Below, piece by piece: positions 23,870-36,500 of a stretch of 64,000 nt of DNA (the stretch's first letter is position 1; every line of letters starts with the position of its first letter). A model generated the notes under the pieces. The model was given only the letters and a program-made list of their open reading frames with translations. It ran no database searches and was not told the origin of the DNA. This DNA comes from Terebella lapidaria (lineage: Eukaryota; Annelida; Polychaeta; Terebellida; Terebellidae). The stretch spans positions 59,315,977 to 59,379,976 of the forward strand of contig OX424555.1 in assembly GCA_949152475.1 (NCBI GenBank), given 5' to 3'. Both the position numbers and the translations under genes were made by a program.

Positions 23870-24925
23870 GCCCAGCTATACCTCGGATCAGGGAGACATT
23901 GGATTCAATGGCTTGATCCCGATGGTTCTCATCACGTGTCTCGAAAGCCAGCTACTGGCAGGTGGAGGTAGCTGCGTAAGACAAGCTGCAGACAGCTTTC
24001 ATAGTCAGCCTGCTTGGCTTCTTCGAGTTTAACTGGATGACGTTCGGCTTGGTCAATGCACTAGCTATTAGAACTAACACAATGTCTACTCTTTTGTACC
24101 TCGATGACATTTTCGTTTTCTCCGAAGATGTCTTCGGTCATCTACAATAGCACGGTCTGCTGTTAAAGACTCAAAAAGTGAAGTATCTCGGCCACATTGT
24201 GTCGAGCGGGGGTGTCAAAACCAACCGAGACAGGGTCAAAGCTGTGGAATTCTGGAGAGTCCAAACTACATGTAAATACAAAAAAAAATTCACCAGTTCA
24301 TGGGATTTACCGGTTATTACTGTCAGTTAGTTCAGGACTATCGATTGGCTGTTCTACGACATCCTGAACGATGCTGACACCAAATGTGGTGGCAGGTCCA
24401 AATGGAAATCCTCGAAGAGAGCTCGAAGCGGGACCTTCCACTGGAATCAACCTCAAGTGGATGCATTCCACTGCCTGATCATGTTTCTCACCACTACGCC
24501 AATTCCTGCCCACGCAAAATACCTGGACTCCTTCATTTTCCACACCAAAGCAAATGTTGATGGCTTGGGAGTTGTCCTTCATCAAAACCAGGGGGAGTTC
24601 GTTGGATGATAGCGTATGCCAGCCGAGGGCTGAGCTGCTCAGAACAGAAATACCCAACACACAAAATGAAGTCTCTGGTGTTGAAGTGGGCTAAGTGTAT
24701 CACTCAGAAGTATCAGGACTTCCTGTATGGATCCCGGTTCAGCATTCACGCCGACCATCTGACCTGCATACTGACGTCAGCGAAGTTGGATGCTACTGGA
24801 AATAGCTGACTATCGGAACTATAATGTTTCGACTTCAACATTTTTTACCATTCTGGCAAGAATAATGTTAATTCTGATGTACTCTTCCAGGCTAACACGA
24901 GACACCTTGCATGTGGACAATGACT
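23870..24925 (+). mobile_element. Element E: Ty3/Gypsy pol fragment (RT to RNase H), broken
   Basis: Plus-strand fragment with RT words YWQVEV, FFEFNWMTFG, LLYLDDIFVFSED and KVKYLGHIVSSGGVKTN, then RNase H words FHTKANVDGLG and FSIHADHLTCILTSAK. The lineage differs from copies A-C. No LTR or gag was found. Broken with many breaks; old. Confidence 0.85.
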
Positions 24926-25057
24926 ACATTTCAGCTATCTGAAATGCTCAAGTCCCCATTTGGTTTGCAGACATGACCCCGACGATAATGTCGGGATGTG
25001 AGGAGTGATGTCCGCGGTTCGTCCGGACACTTTTGGGTGGCATAATTCGGTGTGTCA

Positions 25058-27621
25058 TCACCCGTGCGCTACTACTGTAATTAAGTTCTGGAGGAACCAT
25101 TTGAGGACTATCTCCATGAGGCGCTCGAACCTCACGGGGGCGATACAGAGCCCGAACGGCATTACCCTAAATTGGTAGAGCACGTTCTTGGTGACAAAGG
25201 CAGTTTTCGCCCTATCATCCTCGTCCATCTCGACCTGCCAATACCCTGATGCCAGGTCCAGTGCACAGAAGTAGTGTGACCCGGCAAGGGCATAGAAGGT
25301 GTCTTCAATGTGAGGAAGAGGGTATGAGTCCTTCCGCTTGGCATCGTTGAGCTTACAATAATCCACACAGACCCTCTTGGAGCACGATGGCTGCTCGTCG
25401 TAGACGCCGTGTCTGGCTATATCTGTTTTGCCAACCGAACCACCAGGACTCGGGAACACATCCGCATACTGTCGGAGCTAATTGCGAAGAGCTTGGCGCT
25501 GATCTTCATCCAGCTGGTCCTTTGGAACACGACATTCCAAATGGTCCGGCAGAGTGAACAGATCATCCCCGGCGGCTGCTTGTGCACAGGCCAAGCGGCA
25601 AACAGGGTCGTCAGGGATAACTCGGCTAGACGCCGCGAGTGTGGCAATGGCTGCTACCCTCCCACAGCGCATTACAACTGGAGCGTCAGTGGGATTCACC
25701 ACGAGAATGGGCATCACACGAGTGTCAGACTTGACCAAAGTCCCCCTAGTGCGATTCCCGTATCCCAGGCAAAATTACTCACAGGTTCTACTATGCAGAA
25801 CGACCATCGAGGATCATGCACGGGTGGTGCGGTTGGGCCTCGATGATCATCTCGCTTTATAGGGGTGGCACTACCATGGTGCGTGCCGCCCTGAGCTGAA
25901 ACGAATAGGACGGACCCTGTCAGAAGAGATAACGTGTGTCTCCTCCTATCCGAAGTTCGCCGGAACTAAAGTCCGCGATCACTCAGTGGATCTGTAGAAA
26001 GTTCATTCCAATGATCCCGGCTGTGCTGATATCCACGACGATCGCCTCTGTAGTATAGGTGATACCTCCGAGTTTGACTGGGAGGTCGATCAGTCCGCGG
26101 ATATGGATGTTGTTGTTACCCACTCCGTAAAGCTTGTAACTGCCAGGATTCCGCAGCTCCATGCTGCAGAAAGCGGGTTCCCGCTTGTACCTCTGAACTG
26201 GTGTCAACAAGGAACCACACAGGCTCCCGCCCAAAAGGCAAGGGCAGGTACCAGCAGGGGTCCCCAACCAGCGCGCGCTCCCTAACCAGCGTCCCTAACC
26301 TCGTTATCTGCCTCAGCCGCGGAGGAGCTAGACGTATCCTCAAGGACCACTCCCGGGGGAGTTATATCTACTTGAGGAGTGTCTGGCTCGTCAGCAGATG
26401 GTGCAGACACGAGTGCCACAGGGTAACTGTCTCCGGACGCAGTGTTGGTTGCCTCCACGTCCGGATTCAGTTTCCCTCACGCGAGGGTTGTTGCCGTTGT
26501 CCAGGAGGACCTGGCCTGAAGGAAGAGTTCCTCTGATGGGGCTCAAGCAAGCTGCCTTTATAGCCACTAGCCTGTGTTTCAGCAACTCCGGACAATGCAA
26601 CCAAAGTGGCCCAGTTTTCCGCAGAAGTAGCAGGGCCGGTTGGGTCTGGAGCGCAGTGCGCAATCATCTGCGCGGCGCCGAGGTCATACTCTTCAACGTC
26701 ATACTCTTCCGAGGAGGAGCGTGACGCCACGGCCGGAGCCGCCTGCACCGGTGTCACTGGAAGTGACGCAGGGGTGCCAACCCATCGAGGGTGTGGGTCC
26801 TGGACTGGTTCCCGGCGAGCCAGAGATACCCAAGGAGTCACTTGCGATGCCATGGCTGCAGGAGGAGCAGCTGCCTGCGGTGGTACAGCCGTGGCCAAAG
26901 CTGGGGCCGGGGCCGGAGGCATCTGTCTGGATCTGAAGCTGCCTCTATCGCAAGTGCTGCATTGATGGCCTCCTCCATCGACCGTTTCGTGTGGGCGGCA
27001 AGGGCATATGATATGTGGTACGGCTGCCCATCGATAAACTGGTTGATCAGCATCGGTTCGAACCTACTCGCCGGTTCTTCTGGGTAGGCTCTCCAGCCGA
27101 GTACGCGCAGGTTAAACGCGTAGTCGGTTACAGACTCTGTCGCCAGGCGGTATTGAGCTTTAAATTGTTTCTCAAACATCCGCCTGTTCGTCGTAGGAGA
27201 TACTGCGACGATAGGCTGCCATGGAATGCCGTTGGACTGATCCTGGTAACGGCACAAATGTAATGTTTGACGACCGCTACCTAGGGCGCAAGTGCCCCAC
27301 GCTGAGACACGGTCATGGCGGGCGTCGTAATTACGAGAACTACAACCAGGTAACAGTCCGTCCGGACGAATCCGGCCGTCATACATCACATCATAACACA
27401 TCATAGACATACAAAATACATCAGTTATGGTAATGTAGCCATATGCGGAGCCTGAGATGCCATGGGAGCGGTAGCACAGAACTCTCACACCTGGGCATGG
27501 TGCTGGCTGGCCTCACCGGCGGCACTGCCGCAGGGTTAGAACCCTGGACAGCCCGACGGTCTGCCAGAGCCTGTGTCGCAGCATCCCAGGGCGAGAGACC
27601 GGTGATCACAGGGACGAGCAC
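25058..27621 (-). mobile_element. Element D: Ty3/Gypsy fragment (gag, protease, part of RT), broken
   Basis: Minus strand, in sense order: a Gag helical region (FEKQFKAQYRLATESVTDYA and INQFIDGQPYHISYALAAHT, about 26950-27160), a CCHC-like knuckle (CYFCGKLGHFGC, about 26590-26630), a protease-like segment (IIGMNFLQIH, about 25985), and RT up to the VMPFGL block (KDSYPLPHIEDTFYALAG, about 25290). It is truncated before the catalytic RT box and no LTRs were identified. This is a third Gypsy lineage, broken with many breaks. Confidence 0.8.
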
Positions 27622-28486
27622 TGAATCAGCACCGTCCCCCTCCTGGGCCCCCGATTGGAAATCGTCCCCGGGGCCTTACGGCCCACTTCTAGCCGGACGA
27701 AAGTGACGCGGAGCTCATGGCCGAGCTCACCCATCGACCTCTCGCTTTGCTAGCTCTGAGACAACTCTGAGTAAGCAAAACAGGCTGGGAGTATTTATGA
27801 CCCACAGCGCACGAGAAACGAAGGATGACGTAAGACCATTGTTACAGTATAGTGGAGCGAGAGGATCAGAGAGCATTGTTATGCAGCGCACGTGCTTCGA
27901 ACACGAAGCGGCCAAAACAAGAATAGTGTTAACAATGAAACTCCTGTCGCGATCTTTGAGCAAAATCGCCACATTTATAGGAATACAATCTAAACCAGAC
28001 AATGAGAGATTGCAATTTCTCGCTTCCCATATTGATGCACTATAGTTTCAGCTATACTTCCAGCTGATGACCCATAAATTTCGACCGTAGGTGATAATAG
28101 AAAATTTGGGTCATACAATCATGATCATGGGTCGTTCATCAAATGATGGGCAATTGCCCTTAGAAAAACACAAAAAGAATAGGGAAAATAATCCAGGAAT
28201 ATAATGAGAGTTATCAATAACTCCACTTATAATCATGATTAACACAACTTTATATAATTTGCTGTACCGTTATTCGTGATTTTTTCGATTTTTAACTCAT
28301 CTTTCACAGTGTTTCTACTATGATCGTAATACATGTCATGAGCGACAAAGCAGACAACTGACTGAAATGATTAAAATCTAGCTCCGTGAAGCCAAACCAA
28401 AAAATATTATGTTTCTGGTTAGGCGTGCGTGTCAGTTTAACCCTGCGCATCACTCGTTTTGGGTTTTTTTTTTTAATAAATAAAAT
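27622..28486. other. Intergenic, nothing recognised
   Basis: The first ~150 bp is GC-rich and may be leader or LTR of element D, but no boundary motif was found. The rest is AT-rich without a supportable gene. Confidence 0.45.
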
Positions 28487-29975
28487 TAGCCCAAGGGCTA
28501 AGAAAGGATACCGGACAATAGATGTTTTATATTTTAGATATTAGCTATTTCGTCCCATGACCTTGAAAATGTCAAAGGTCAACTTCAAGACCAGAGAATT
28601 TTCAGCATATATCATTTCCTATATGTCCCCAATTGATTCCTATGCTGTAACGTTGATTTGATCAGCGAGATATTAGCCATTTTGTCCTCTGACCTTGAAA
28701 ATAAGGCCAAATATCAAATTCAAGGTCACCACAATATTCAGCATATATCAATTCCTATATGTTCACTATGGATTCCTAAGCTGTAAATTTGACAATAATT
28801 GACATACTAGCTATTTTGTGCTCTGACCTTGAGAATAAAGTCAAAAGCCAAGTTCAAGATCATGACAGAATTCAGCAAAAATCATTTCCTATATGTTCAC
28901 AATTGATTCCTAAGCTGTAAAGTCGACAATAAGCGAGATATTAGCCATTTTGTCCTGTGACCTTGAAAATGAGGTCAAATGTCAAATTCAACATCACACC
29001 AATATTGAGCATACATCATTTCCTATATGTCCACAATTGATTCCTAAGCTGTGAAGTCGATAATAAGCGAGATATTAGCCATTATGTGCTCTGACCCCGG
29101 AAATGAGGTCAAAGGTCAAATTCAAGGTCATGAGAATATATTCAGCATATATCACTTCCTATATGTCCACAATTGATTCCTAAGCTGTAAAGTCAATAAT
29201 AAGCGAGATATTGGCCATTTTGTGCTCTGACCTTGAAAATGAGATTAAAGGTCAAATTGAAGATCACGAGAATATTCAGCATATATCATTTCCTATATGT
29301 CCACTATTGATTTCAAGTCTGTAATCTCAATATTAAGTGAGATATCAAGAACATTGTGGCCCATTATAAAGCATAGGAGAATTTAACATGGGAAAGTCCT
29401 ATTTGAGCCCCGTCAAAAAATATCAAAATAGCCGCCACACGCAGACCGGCGATTCAAGAGCATCGAAACTTATACACATTATAAAGATACATGAGGGGAA
29501 CATTTTGAAACTAAAATCTCAAAACTGATCAGTGTTTGAGAAAATAATTTTTAAAGTTGAAAACATGCAAAAACGGCCATTTTCGGCATAAAAATGGCCG
29601 CCAAAACAGCATAATCGATTCAATAAAAAAAAAATTTTAAAAAAACGTCTGGAGGTATTGAACCAATACATATTCACACAAATTTATGGACAGATTCATC
29701 AGCCCGAAAAAAAGATAAAAGATGTTAAAGTACTAGTATAGTGAAAATTTGATGTGAATTTATATGAAAGATCTCATTGATCTGAGCAAAATGGTTTTTA
29801 TGGCATGTAAATATCACAATCCGTTCAAAAGTTATAGCACTTTGAAGACTGAAATCGGCAAATTTGCTTCTTCAAAACAATTGAGCTAATTAGTATGAAA
29901 ATGAGATATTCATGACGTCATCGGGGGAAGTTGTTTTAATCAGGTACTTTGATATGTATTTTTCATTCATTTAAT
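28487..29975. repeat. Left arm of a palindromic repeat complex
   Basis: The reverse complement of this stretch is found in pieces at 55970-59655. The shared blocks, from outside in, are 'taagaaagg..accggacaatagatgtttta', the satellite, 'cattataaagcataggagaatttaac', 'gaaagatctcattgatctgagcaaaatgg', and 'attcatgacgtcatcgggg'. Gypsy copy C sits between the arms. Confidence 0.75.
28580..29345 (+). repeat. Satellite array, six monomers of ~134-136 bp
   Basis: The word 'atcatttcctatatg' or a close variant starts at about 28611, 28747, 28881, 29015, 29151 and 29285, giving periods of 134-136 bp. Each unit also has AAGCGAGATATTAGCCATTT and 'ccttgaaaatgaggtcaaa'. The same monomer appears in reverse orientation at 58430-59460 and as a single piece at 4475-4545. 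Confidence 0.9.
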
Positions 29976-29983
29976 GTTATGAT

Positions 29984-30177
29984 TGTGACGAATATCGTTC
30001 ACGGCCGATATTAAGCCGGTTTAACTGGGTCGTCGTGTGATTCAATAAGCCGGCAGTTTCAATTTAACTGATTATTGCGGTGATAAAGTCAATGATGCAA
30101 TCACTCACAATCAGGGCCGCACTCTCACCTACGTCGGGTGATATCCCAGTCGAATATATTTCTATTATAGTCCTTTG
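29984..30177 (-). repeat. 3' LTR of copy C, distal part
   Basis: Starts TGTGACGAATATCG on the plus strand. It matches the corresponding part of the 5' LTR at 54930 with one difference seen. It ends in TTTG, which is repeated after copy B as the target duplication of B. Confidence 0.93.
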
Positions 30178-30929
30178 TGTAGTAATTTTAGCGACTGTTA
30201 CTCCCGTCCCTCCCGCGCACTACACATTTCCACAACAAACATTCATCCTACATGACTTACATACAGGACAAGTACACACTATACGATCACAAGCATAAAC
30301 TCCATGTAGTCATGGTTACATACACAGGTCAAACCACGCACCTGCGGCCCCGCTAGCTCAGTACACTCGGCCCCGTTTACTCGACCTTGACCTTCACATG
30401 CACTGACTTCTAAACATAGAACTTGACACACATACTCCATACATCACGTGCACACATACAGGCATTCCAAGTATTGACACGAGCCGGGGAAACCCACTTC
30501 CCCGGTGACATCAGCGCATTGCACCACACATTCAACCTATCACAACACCGCTTACACTTGGCGGGAAATTACACAGCACATGGTCCCTCGGCCCCGGTCC
30601 ACTGCGCAGAAGAGTAGTGAAAATCCCAGTGACAGGACGTATATACAAAAGCTCCTGTGAGACTGTCGATATTAATATACGAACTGAATTCAAGTGATAT
30701 ATAATCTATCGGATATATGTGCAAGTTGTATAAAGGACTATACTAGGAATATAGAAATATAGACTGGGATATCACCCGACGTAGGTGAGAGTGCGACCCT
30801 GATTGTGAGTGATTGATCATCAGTCTTTATCACCACAATAAACAGTTAAATCGAAACTGCCGGCTTATTGAATCACACGACGACCCAGTTAAACCGGCTT
30901 AATATCGGCCGTGAACGATATTCTTCACA
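30178..30929 (+). repeat. 5' LTR of copy B (752 bp)
   Basis: Begins TGTAGTAATT and ends TTCTTCACA (TG...CA ends). A TATA-like TATATACAAAA at about 30650 and an AATAAA at 30837-30842 fit a U3-R-U5 layout with transcription starting in the last third of the LTR. Confidence 0.95.
30650..30660 (+). promoter_or_regulatory. TATA-like box in the 5' LTR of copy B
   Basis: TATATACAAAA lies about 187 bp upstream of the LTR polyadenylation signal AATAAA (30837-30842). The assignment as the LTR promoter is inferred from this spacing. Confidence 0.45.
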
Positions 30930-30930
30930 T

Positions 30931-30950
30931 TGGCGCCGTTCGACCAGGAT
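30931..30950 (+). other. Putative tRNA primer-binding site of copy B
   Basis: Starts one base after the 5' LTR with TGGCGCC, the usual form of a sequence complementary to a tRNA 3' CCA end. Copy C has the same sequence beside its 5' LTR at 54910-54928. The primer tRNA was not identified. Confidence 0.7.
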
Positions 30951-30990
30951 CTGAGCTAGTCTCGGATTATCGACCCAGACCTGACCGGCA

Positions 30991-33570
30991 TTGATGGCAT
31001 TGGCCCCGGGAGCCTCCCGCGGTGAGCCACTCGACCCTACGGATGATGAAGTGACGATCAATCCGAATCCGGCCTTCCGACCTTCCGGCCCTCGCTCAGT
31101 TGCCATGAGCGATACAGTTCCACTGTCGCAGGAGCAACAACCGTCCGGCCTTTTCGACTCCATTGGCGACCATTCGTCCCTGAGATCGTTTTCGTCGCCT
31201 ACCGACCTGGTGCAGGAGTTCCTAGACGAAGACCCGCTCGCGCCGTCACATACAGTAAGTGACATTCTGCGTGCACACGCTAGAGCGTACTCGGCCACGC
31301 CCGCTAGAGCGACCCAGAAAAGTGACTTTGCCGACAGAAACTATACGCGCTCACGTCAAAGAGCGAGCGTAGATTGTGATATCGACCCAGAACAATTAGC
31401 AGTGGACGTTCGGCCGGTAACCATAGACACGTCAATGGTTACGCACCCACCAAGTAACTCTCGGATACGACAGTGGGTTTGTCAGTCTGACAATGTTCCG
31501 GAATCGACCCCGCCGAACGCTTATTCGGCCAATCGACCCCTGGCGCCGTCCGTGACGCCGAGACAACACGGCCCCGCGCCAGAAATGTACTCACGCATAC
31601 CGACCGAGCCTACGGTGGTAGAGTACACACGACCCAGCCAGACGGGAGCGACATCCGAAGACATCCTGATGACGACCGCTACCCGGATCGCGACGCCGCT
31701 ACGACAACAACGACCCAGCGACACAATGGCGGAACCTCGCGCCACCATGCGACAAGCGCGACCCCGACAAGCACCCTCGACATCAAGTCGCCGACCCTGC
31801 GACCCCGACACGCCGACTTCCGACACACGCACTCCCGCGCCGACCACGCACCGACCATCGCTGACTACCGGAGAACAACCGCGCTTCGATCCGTCGCAAG
31901 ATCAAGTTGTGTCTGCTCCGGCAGAAAGTGTTGTGCAAATGATCGGACCTCCGATCTCACAATCAGTCGGAAACACCAACGGATATGGTGTACCGCCAGT
32001 CGGATACCCTGGCGCAACAAGCGGTGTTCCAAATGGAGTAGCTGTCGGATACTATTCACCGCATGTCGGCTACGCGAACCCACCGCCTGGATATGGTGGC
32101 GTTCCCAGCGTGATCGCTGACACCGGCTATCATGGTGCACAACCCGGATTAGTGTACCATGGTGTATGCCCAGATGGATCGGTATACCGATACCCACCAC
32201 CGGCTGTATTCCCACCCTCAGTCGGGATACCATGGGTGACGCCTCCATACAGTCAACCGGCCCCCGCTGCACAAGCACCACACGACCCCAGCCACACGAC
32301 GGCACCACCCGCCGCATCGCTCGCCGTCTCCGCGACGACAGCACCGACCGCCCCCGCTAACGCGACCCCGATCGGCCCAGATACGACGGCTCCGGCGACT
32401 TCGGCTGTTCCGACCCCGACGGCCACTACAGCGACTACACCAGTTGCGGTGAGTGTTGACACGCCCACGCCACAGAGACTCACGTCTGAGCCCCAAACGT
32501 TGGCTACGGCTAAAATGGCTCAATGGCGTGCGACCTTTAAGGAGGGCAATCTCACTCAATACGTTCGGAGTTTCGAACAATTCGCTGCGGCCTTCACTTA
32601 CTCCGACCTCAACAAGACGACGACCTTCCGGAGCACGCTACGCGGCCGCGCTGAAGCGCTAGCTCTAAATATCCCGGTCGCAACTCCCTGGGGAGAGTTC
32701 CGTCGCCAACTCCTAGAGGGCTGGGAACCCGAGCCCCGTCGACAGTCGAAACGGGACGATTTCCCGTTCCTCAAGCGGGAACGAAAAGAGGACGCGGAAC
32801 ATTACATGGAGCGACTCCAGGCCCTGGCGGAGCAAGTGTTCGATGACGTTACGCCAACGTCGCGGCAACGAACTGTAATTGCACAATTCGTGAACGGCCA
32901 ACCCGACCCCATTGCCGATAAACTGTGTGCCCTCACTTTTAACAGTTACAGTGAGGCACTTACGGCCGTTCTCAAGGTAGAGAGTCGTCAACAGAGGACA
33001 GCCAGAGATCGACATCGAGGCACACGACGTGCTGACATTTCCGCAAGCGGATACGCGGAAGACGACCCTGTCAATGAAGAACTGTCCTGTGCCATGGGAC
33101 AAGTCACTCAGGGGGAAACACTAACCCCAGAGCAAATTGCGGCCTACTACGACCCCGCGGACAGTGACACTACCGGCCTACAAGGTTGCGACGAACACTC
33201 AGTGCCAACCAGCTCACGCGAGTGGGTGGCTGAAGCCTTCCAGTGCGTCCTTAGTGACGAGAATGGACTGTGCGAGGAAACGGCTATCTTCTCTGTCCTA
33301 CGAACAACGGCCCCGATGAAAGGTGATCGACCCCCGCAACCCGGACGACCCATGGTTTGCTTCTTTTGCAAGAAGCCCGGCCATCGCTGGATGCGGTGCT
33401 TTCGGCTTAAGGATGTGCTAGTACGTAACGGCATGAAACCGCTAGCATTTCGGCCCAATGGTCCCGGTACTGACAGAAGGACAGCTCAAGTGTTGTCAGT
33501 ACCTAACCAAACCGGTAACCAAACTAAACCGGCCCCACCAACACCTCCGACCCCGTCGTCAAACCAGTAG
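30991..33570 (+). CDS. gag of copy B (859 codons)
   Basis: Capsid/nucleocapsid precursor. Residues 1 to about 500 are low-complexity, rich in Pro, Thr, Ser and then Tyr/Gly/Pro (GYGVPPVGYPGATSG), and probably disordered. A helical Gag region begins at about residue 508 (KMAQWRATFKEGNLTQYVRS). A CCHC zinc knuckle, CFFCKKPGHRWMRC, is at about residues 789-802. It is much longer than most Ty3/Gypsy gags because of the N-terminal half. The pol frame is open across the gag stop in the -1 frame, consistent with the frameshift expression known in this family. The start chosen is the first Met after the primer-binding site. Confidence 0.9.
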   Translation: MMALAPGASRGEPLDPTDDEVTINPNPAFRPSGPRSVAMSDTVPLSQEQQPSGLFDSIGDHSSLRSFSSPTDLVQEFLDEDPLAPSHTVSDILRAHARAYSATPARATQKSDFADRNYTRSRQRASVDCDIDPEQLAVDVRPVTIDTSMVTHPPSNSRIRQWVCQSDNVPESTPPNAYSANRPLAPSVTPRQHGPAPEMYSRIPTEPTVVEYTRPSQTGATSEDILMTTATRIATPLRQQRPSDTMAEPRATMRQARPRQAPSTSSRRPCDPDTPTSDTRTPAPTTHRPSLTTGEQPRFDPSQDQVVSAPAESVVQMIGPPISQSVGNTNGYGVPPVGYPGATSGVPNGVAVGYYSPHVGYANPPPGYGGVPSVIADTGYHGAQPGLVYHGVCPDGSVYRYPPPAVFPPSVGIPWVTPPYSQPAPAAQAPHDPSHTTAPPAASLAVSATTAPTAPANATPIGPDTTAPATSAVPTPTATTATTPVAVSVDTPTPQRLTSEPQTLATAKMAQWRATFKEGNLTQYVRSFEQFAAAFTYSDLNKTTTFRSTLRGRAEALALNIPVATPWGEFRRQLLEGWEPEPRRQSKRDDFPFLKRERKEDAEHYMERLQALAEQVFDDVTPTSRQRTVIAQFVNGQPDPIADKLCALTFNSYSEALTAVLKVESRQQRTARDRHRGTRRADISASGYAEDDPVNEELSCAMGQVTQGETLTPEQIAAYYDPADSDTTGLQGCDEHSVPTSSREWVAEAFQCVLSDENGLCEETAIFSVLRTTAPMKGDRPPQPGRPMVCFFCKKPGHRWMRCFRLKDVLVRNGMKPLAFRPNGPGTDRRTAQVLSVPNQTGNQTKPAPPTPPTPSSNQ

Positions 33571-33572
33571 GG

Positions 33573-36500
33573 GAAGGTGCTGAGGAGCAAGGACCTTCCA
33601 GACAACAGGACAACGTTCCCCGCTCCACATCTGCGGTTGTCACGACTACTGTACCGGTAACGACACCAATAACGACCCCGCAGCCGGCCCAGCCCACACC
33701 TCAGCTCCTTGAAGGGGTGTGTACAAAATGTCAAGCTCCGACCCCGAAATCGGCCTCTTTTCATGAAGGGGTGTCCGCACCGCGGCCACAGCGACCACCA
33801 CGTGGAGACCGTCGTCCTGAAGGGGTGTCACCCCCGACCGCCAACGGCACCGGAACGGACAGCATGTCCGAGATCGAGTGGATCTCCGACGACGGAGGAT
33901 TCTACGCTTTTCCGAGTGGACCGGAATCCAAACTGCCGCCTCTGCACACACTCTTCCGGCCACCGCTAGACGACCCCGAAATTCCGGCTGTCATCAACAA
34001 CTCCAGCGCCACCAATCACAAATGCTGGAAGTTGCCGGTACACGTCGGAAACAAGACGATAAAGGCTGTACTCGACTCCGGAGCGCAGATCTCCCTGCTC
34101 CGACGCGATCAGCTACGTCACGTCCCCGCTGACCAGCGACATTTGCGGTCTACTTCGGCTATTATTCGTGACGTCACCGGACAGTCGAGCCCGATCGATG
34201 GACTGATCGACCTCTCAATACAGGTCGGAACCAACCATATGGTCGTAACCTTTTGTGTGGCTGACATACATGACGACATGATTCTCGGCATGAACTTTTT
34301 TCGGCAAGCTCACGCTGTAGTGAATTACGGTGAAGGGACGATACAGGTACACAAAGAAATCCTGTTCGCCCATAAAGACATTGAGGCCAATGTTGTCAGA
34401 ATGGCCGTGCGACGAGCTGTCACCGTCCCCGCACGCAGCGAAGCAATAGTGGAGCTGGTCCCGACTTCCCGAGTTCGAGTTCGACAACACCCGAGGATAG
34501 TCCAGCCACTTACGACCTTTCCCGAGGAAACCGACCTCATCATGGGGAGAACACTTACGACCCTGAATCGGCAGTGCGTAAAGGTGTCGGTAGTCAATCC
34601 AGCAGATACCGGCATTACGCTCACCCGTTCCGACCCTGTCGCCATAGCAAGCCCTGTCGAAAGTGTCGTCGGAGCTCTGCCACGACCCGGAGAGGAGCCC
34701 GACCCGGCCACGGTAGACGCCAGTCACTACCGCGACCTACCGCCACATCTACAAGAAATGGTGGATCGCGCCGGACTAGCGCCGGAACAGCATCGGCGTT
34801 GCGCCAACCTGGTTCACCAATACCAGGACACATTTATGCACCCAGACGGCCAACTGGGACGGACCCAAGTCGTCCAGCATAGAATCGACACCGGCAACTC
34901 GGCCCCAATTCGACAACGACAGCGACGCGTCCCTCAGGCACAGCAAAGCATCATCGACGAGGAGATCGACAAGATGCTCCGCTTGGGGTGTATTGAGCCG
35001 TCCGATTCGCCCTGGAGCGCACAGGTAGTGCTCGTGCGGAAGAAGAACGGACAAGTACGCTTCTGTGTCGACTATCGGCTCCTGAATGACGTCACCCGCA
35101 AGGACTCGTATCCCTTGCCCAACATTCAGGACACTCATGACGCCCTGGCAGGCGCCAACTACTTCTCGGCCCTAGACCTGGCCTCTGGCTACTGGCAGGT
35201 TGAAGTCGACCCCAGCGACAGACCGAAGACTGCCTTCGCCACAAGGAAGGGACTCTATCAGTTTAAGGTCATGCCATTCGGCCTTAGCAACGCCCCGGCA
35301 ACCTTCGAACGGCTTATGGAGACCATACTCCGTGGTTACTTGTGGACCCGGTGTATGTGCTATCTCGACGACGTGATAGCTTACGGCAGAACATTCGACC
35401 AGGCACTCGCAAACCTGGAAGCGGTCCTGGATCGAATCAGATAGGCAGGCCTGAAACTTCAGCCCAAGAAGTGTGAGTTGTTCCAACGGGAAATCTTGTA
35501 CTTAGGGTTCATAGTGAGCGGCCAAGGAATCCGAGTCGACCCCAACAAAGTCAAAGCCATCAGAGAATGGCCGACCCCGTGCGAGATCACCGACGTCAGG
35601 GCTTTCCTTGGTTTCGCCAACTACCACAGGCGATTCATCAAGGACTACGCTGAGATCGCTGAACCTCTCGTAGCGCTTACCCGAGGTGAATGCCACTTCA
35701 CTTGGGGACCGGCCCAGCGACGAGCTTTCCAGCGACTCCGCGACGCCCTCATCAAGGCGCCCAAGCTCGCTCATCCGACCCAGAATCCGGAGGACTACTT
35801 CATCCTCGATACGGATGCAAGCGGCTTTGCTGTGGGAGGAGCCCTCTCACAAAGGGTTAACGGGAAGGAGATCCCCATCGGGTTCGCCAGCAAGACCCTG
35901 TCCCGGACCCAGCGGAACTATTGCACCACCTATCGGGAACTACTGGCAGTAGTTGAGATGGTGCAACACTATCGGCACTACCTCTGGGGTAGGAAATTCC
36001 TCCTCCGAACCGACCATAGCTCGCTAAGGTGGCTGAAAAACTACAGCGACGCCGACGGCATGCTCGCTAGGTGGCTCGCCAAGCTACAGCAGTATGACTT
36101 TCGGATAGAGCATCGACCCGGAAAATTACACGGTAACGCCGACGGCTTGTCACGGTGCCACAGTTGCAAACACCAAGACTGTCCCGGACGACTCGTCACA
36201 CCTTCGACCGACCCAGAAACAAGTTCCGGAGAACTTCCAGTTCGTCGGATAACTGTTGTTCCGACCCAGACAAGGGCAGACCTCCTGGACAGTGATTCGA
36301 TAACATCACCGGTCTTGCCCCAGCTAGTTTCGGCACGCCAAGTTGTTCGAGTCCGTGCTTTGGACGCCACACTTGATGGACAAAAGTGGCTTTCGGACTA
36401 TTCGACCCAGGACATTGTCGCGGCACAGCAAGCCGACCCCAGCGTCGGAAAAGTGCGGCAATGGATACTAGCCGGCACCAAGCCTGACTCGCGAGAAGTC

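Noticed and set aside
23735-23971. 78-codon Ser/Pro-rich protein
   Set aside because: It covers a (CAT/CAC/CCCCT)n simple repeat and then the start of the element E RT remnant in a wrong frame.
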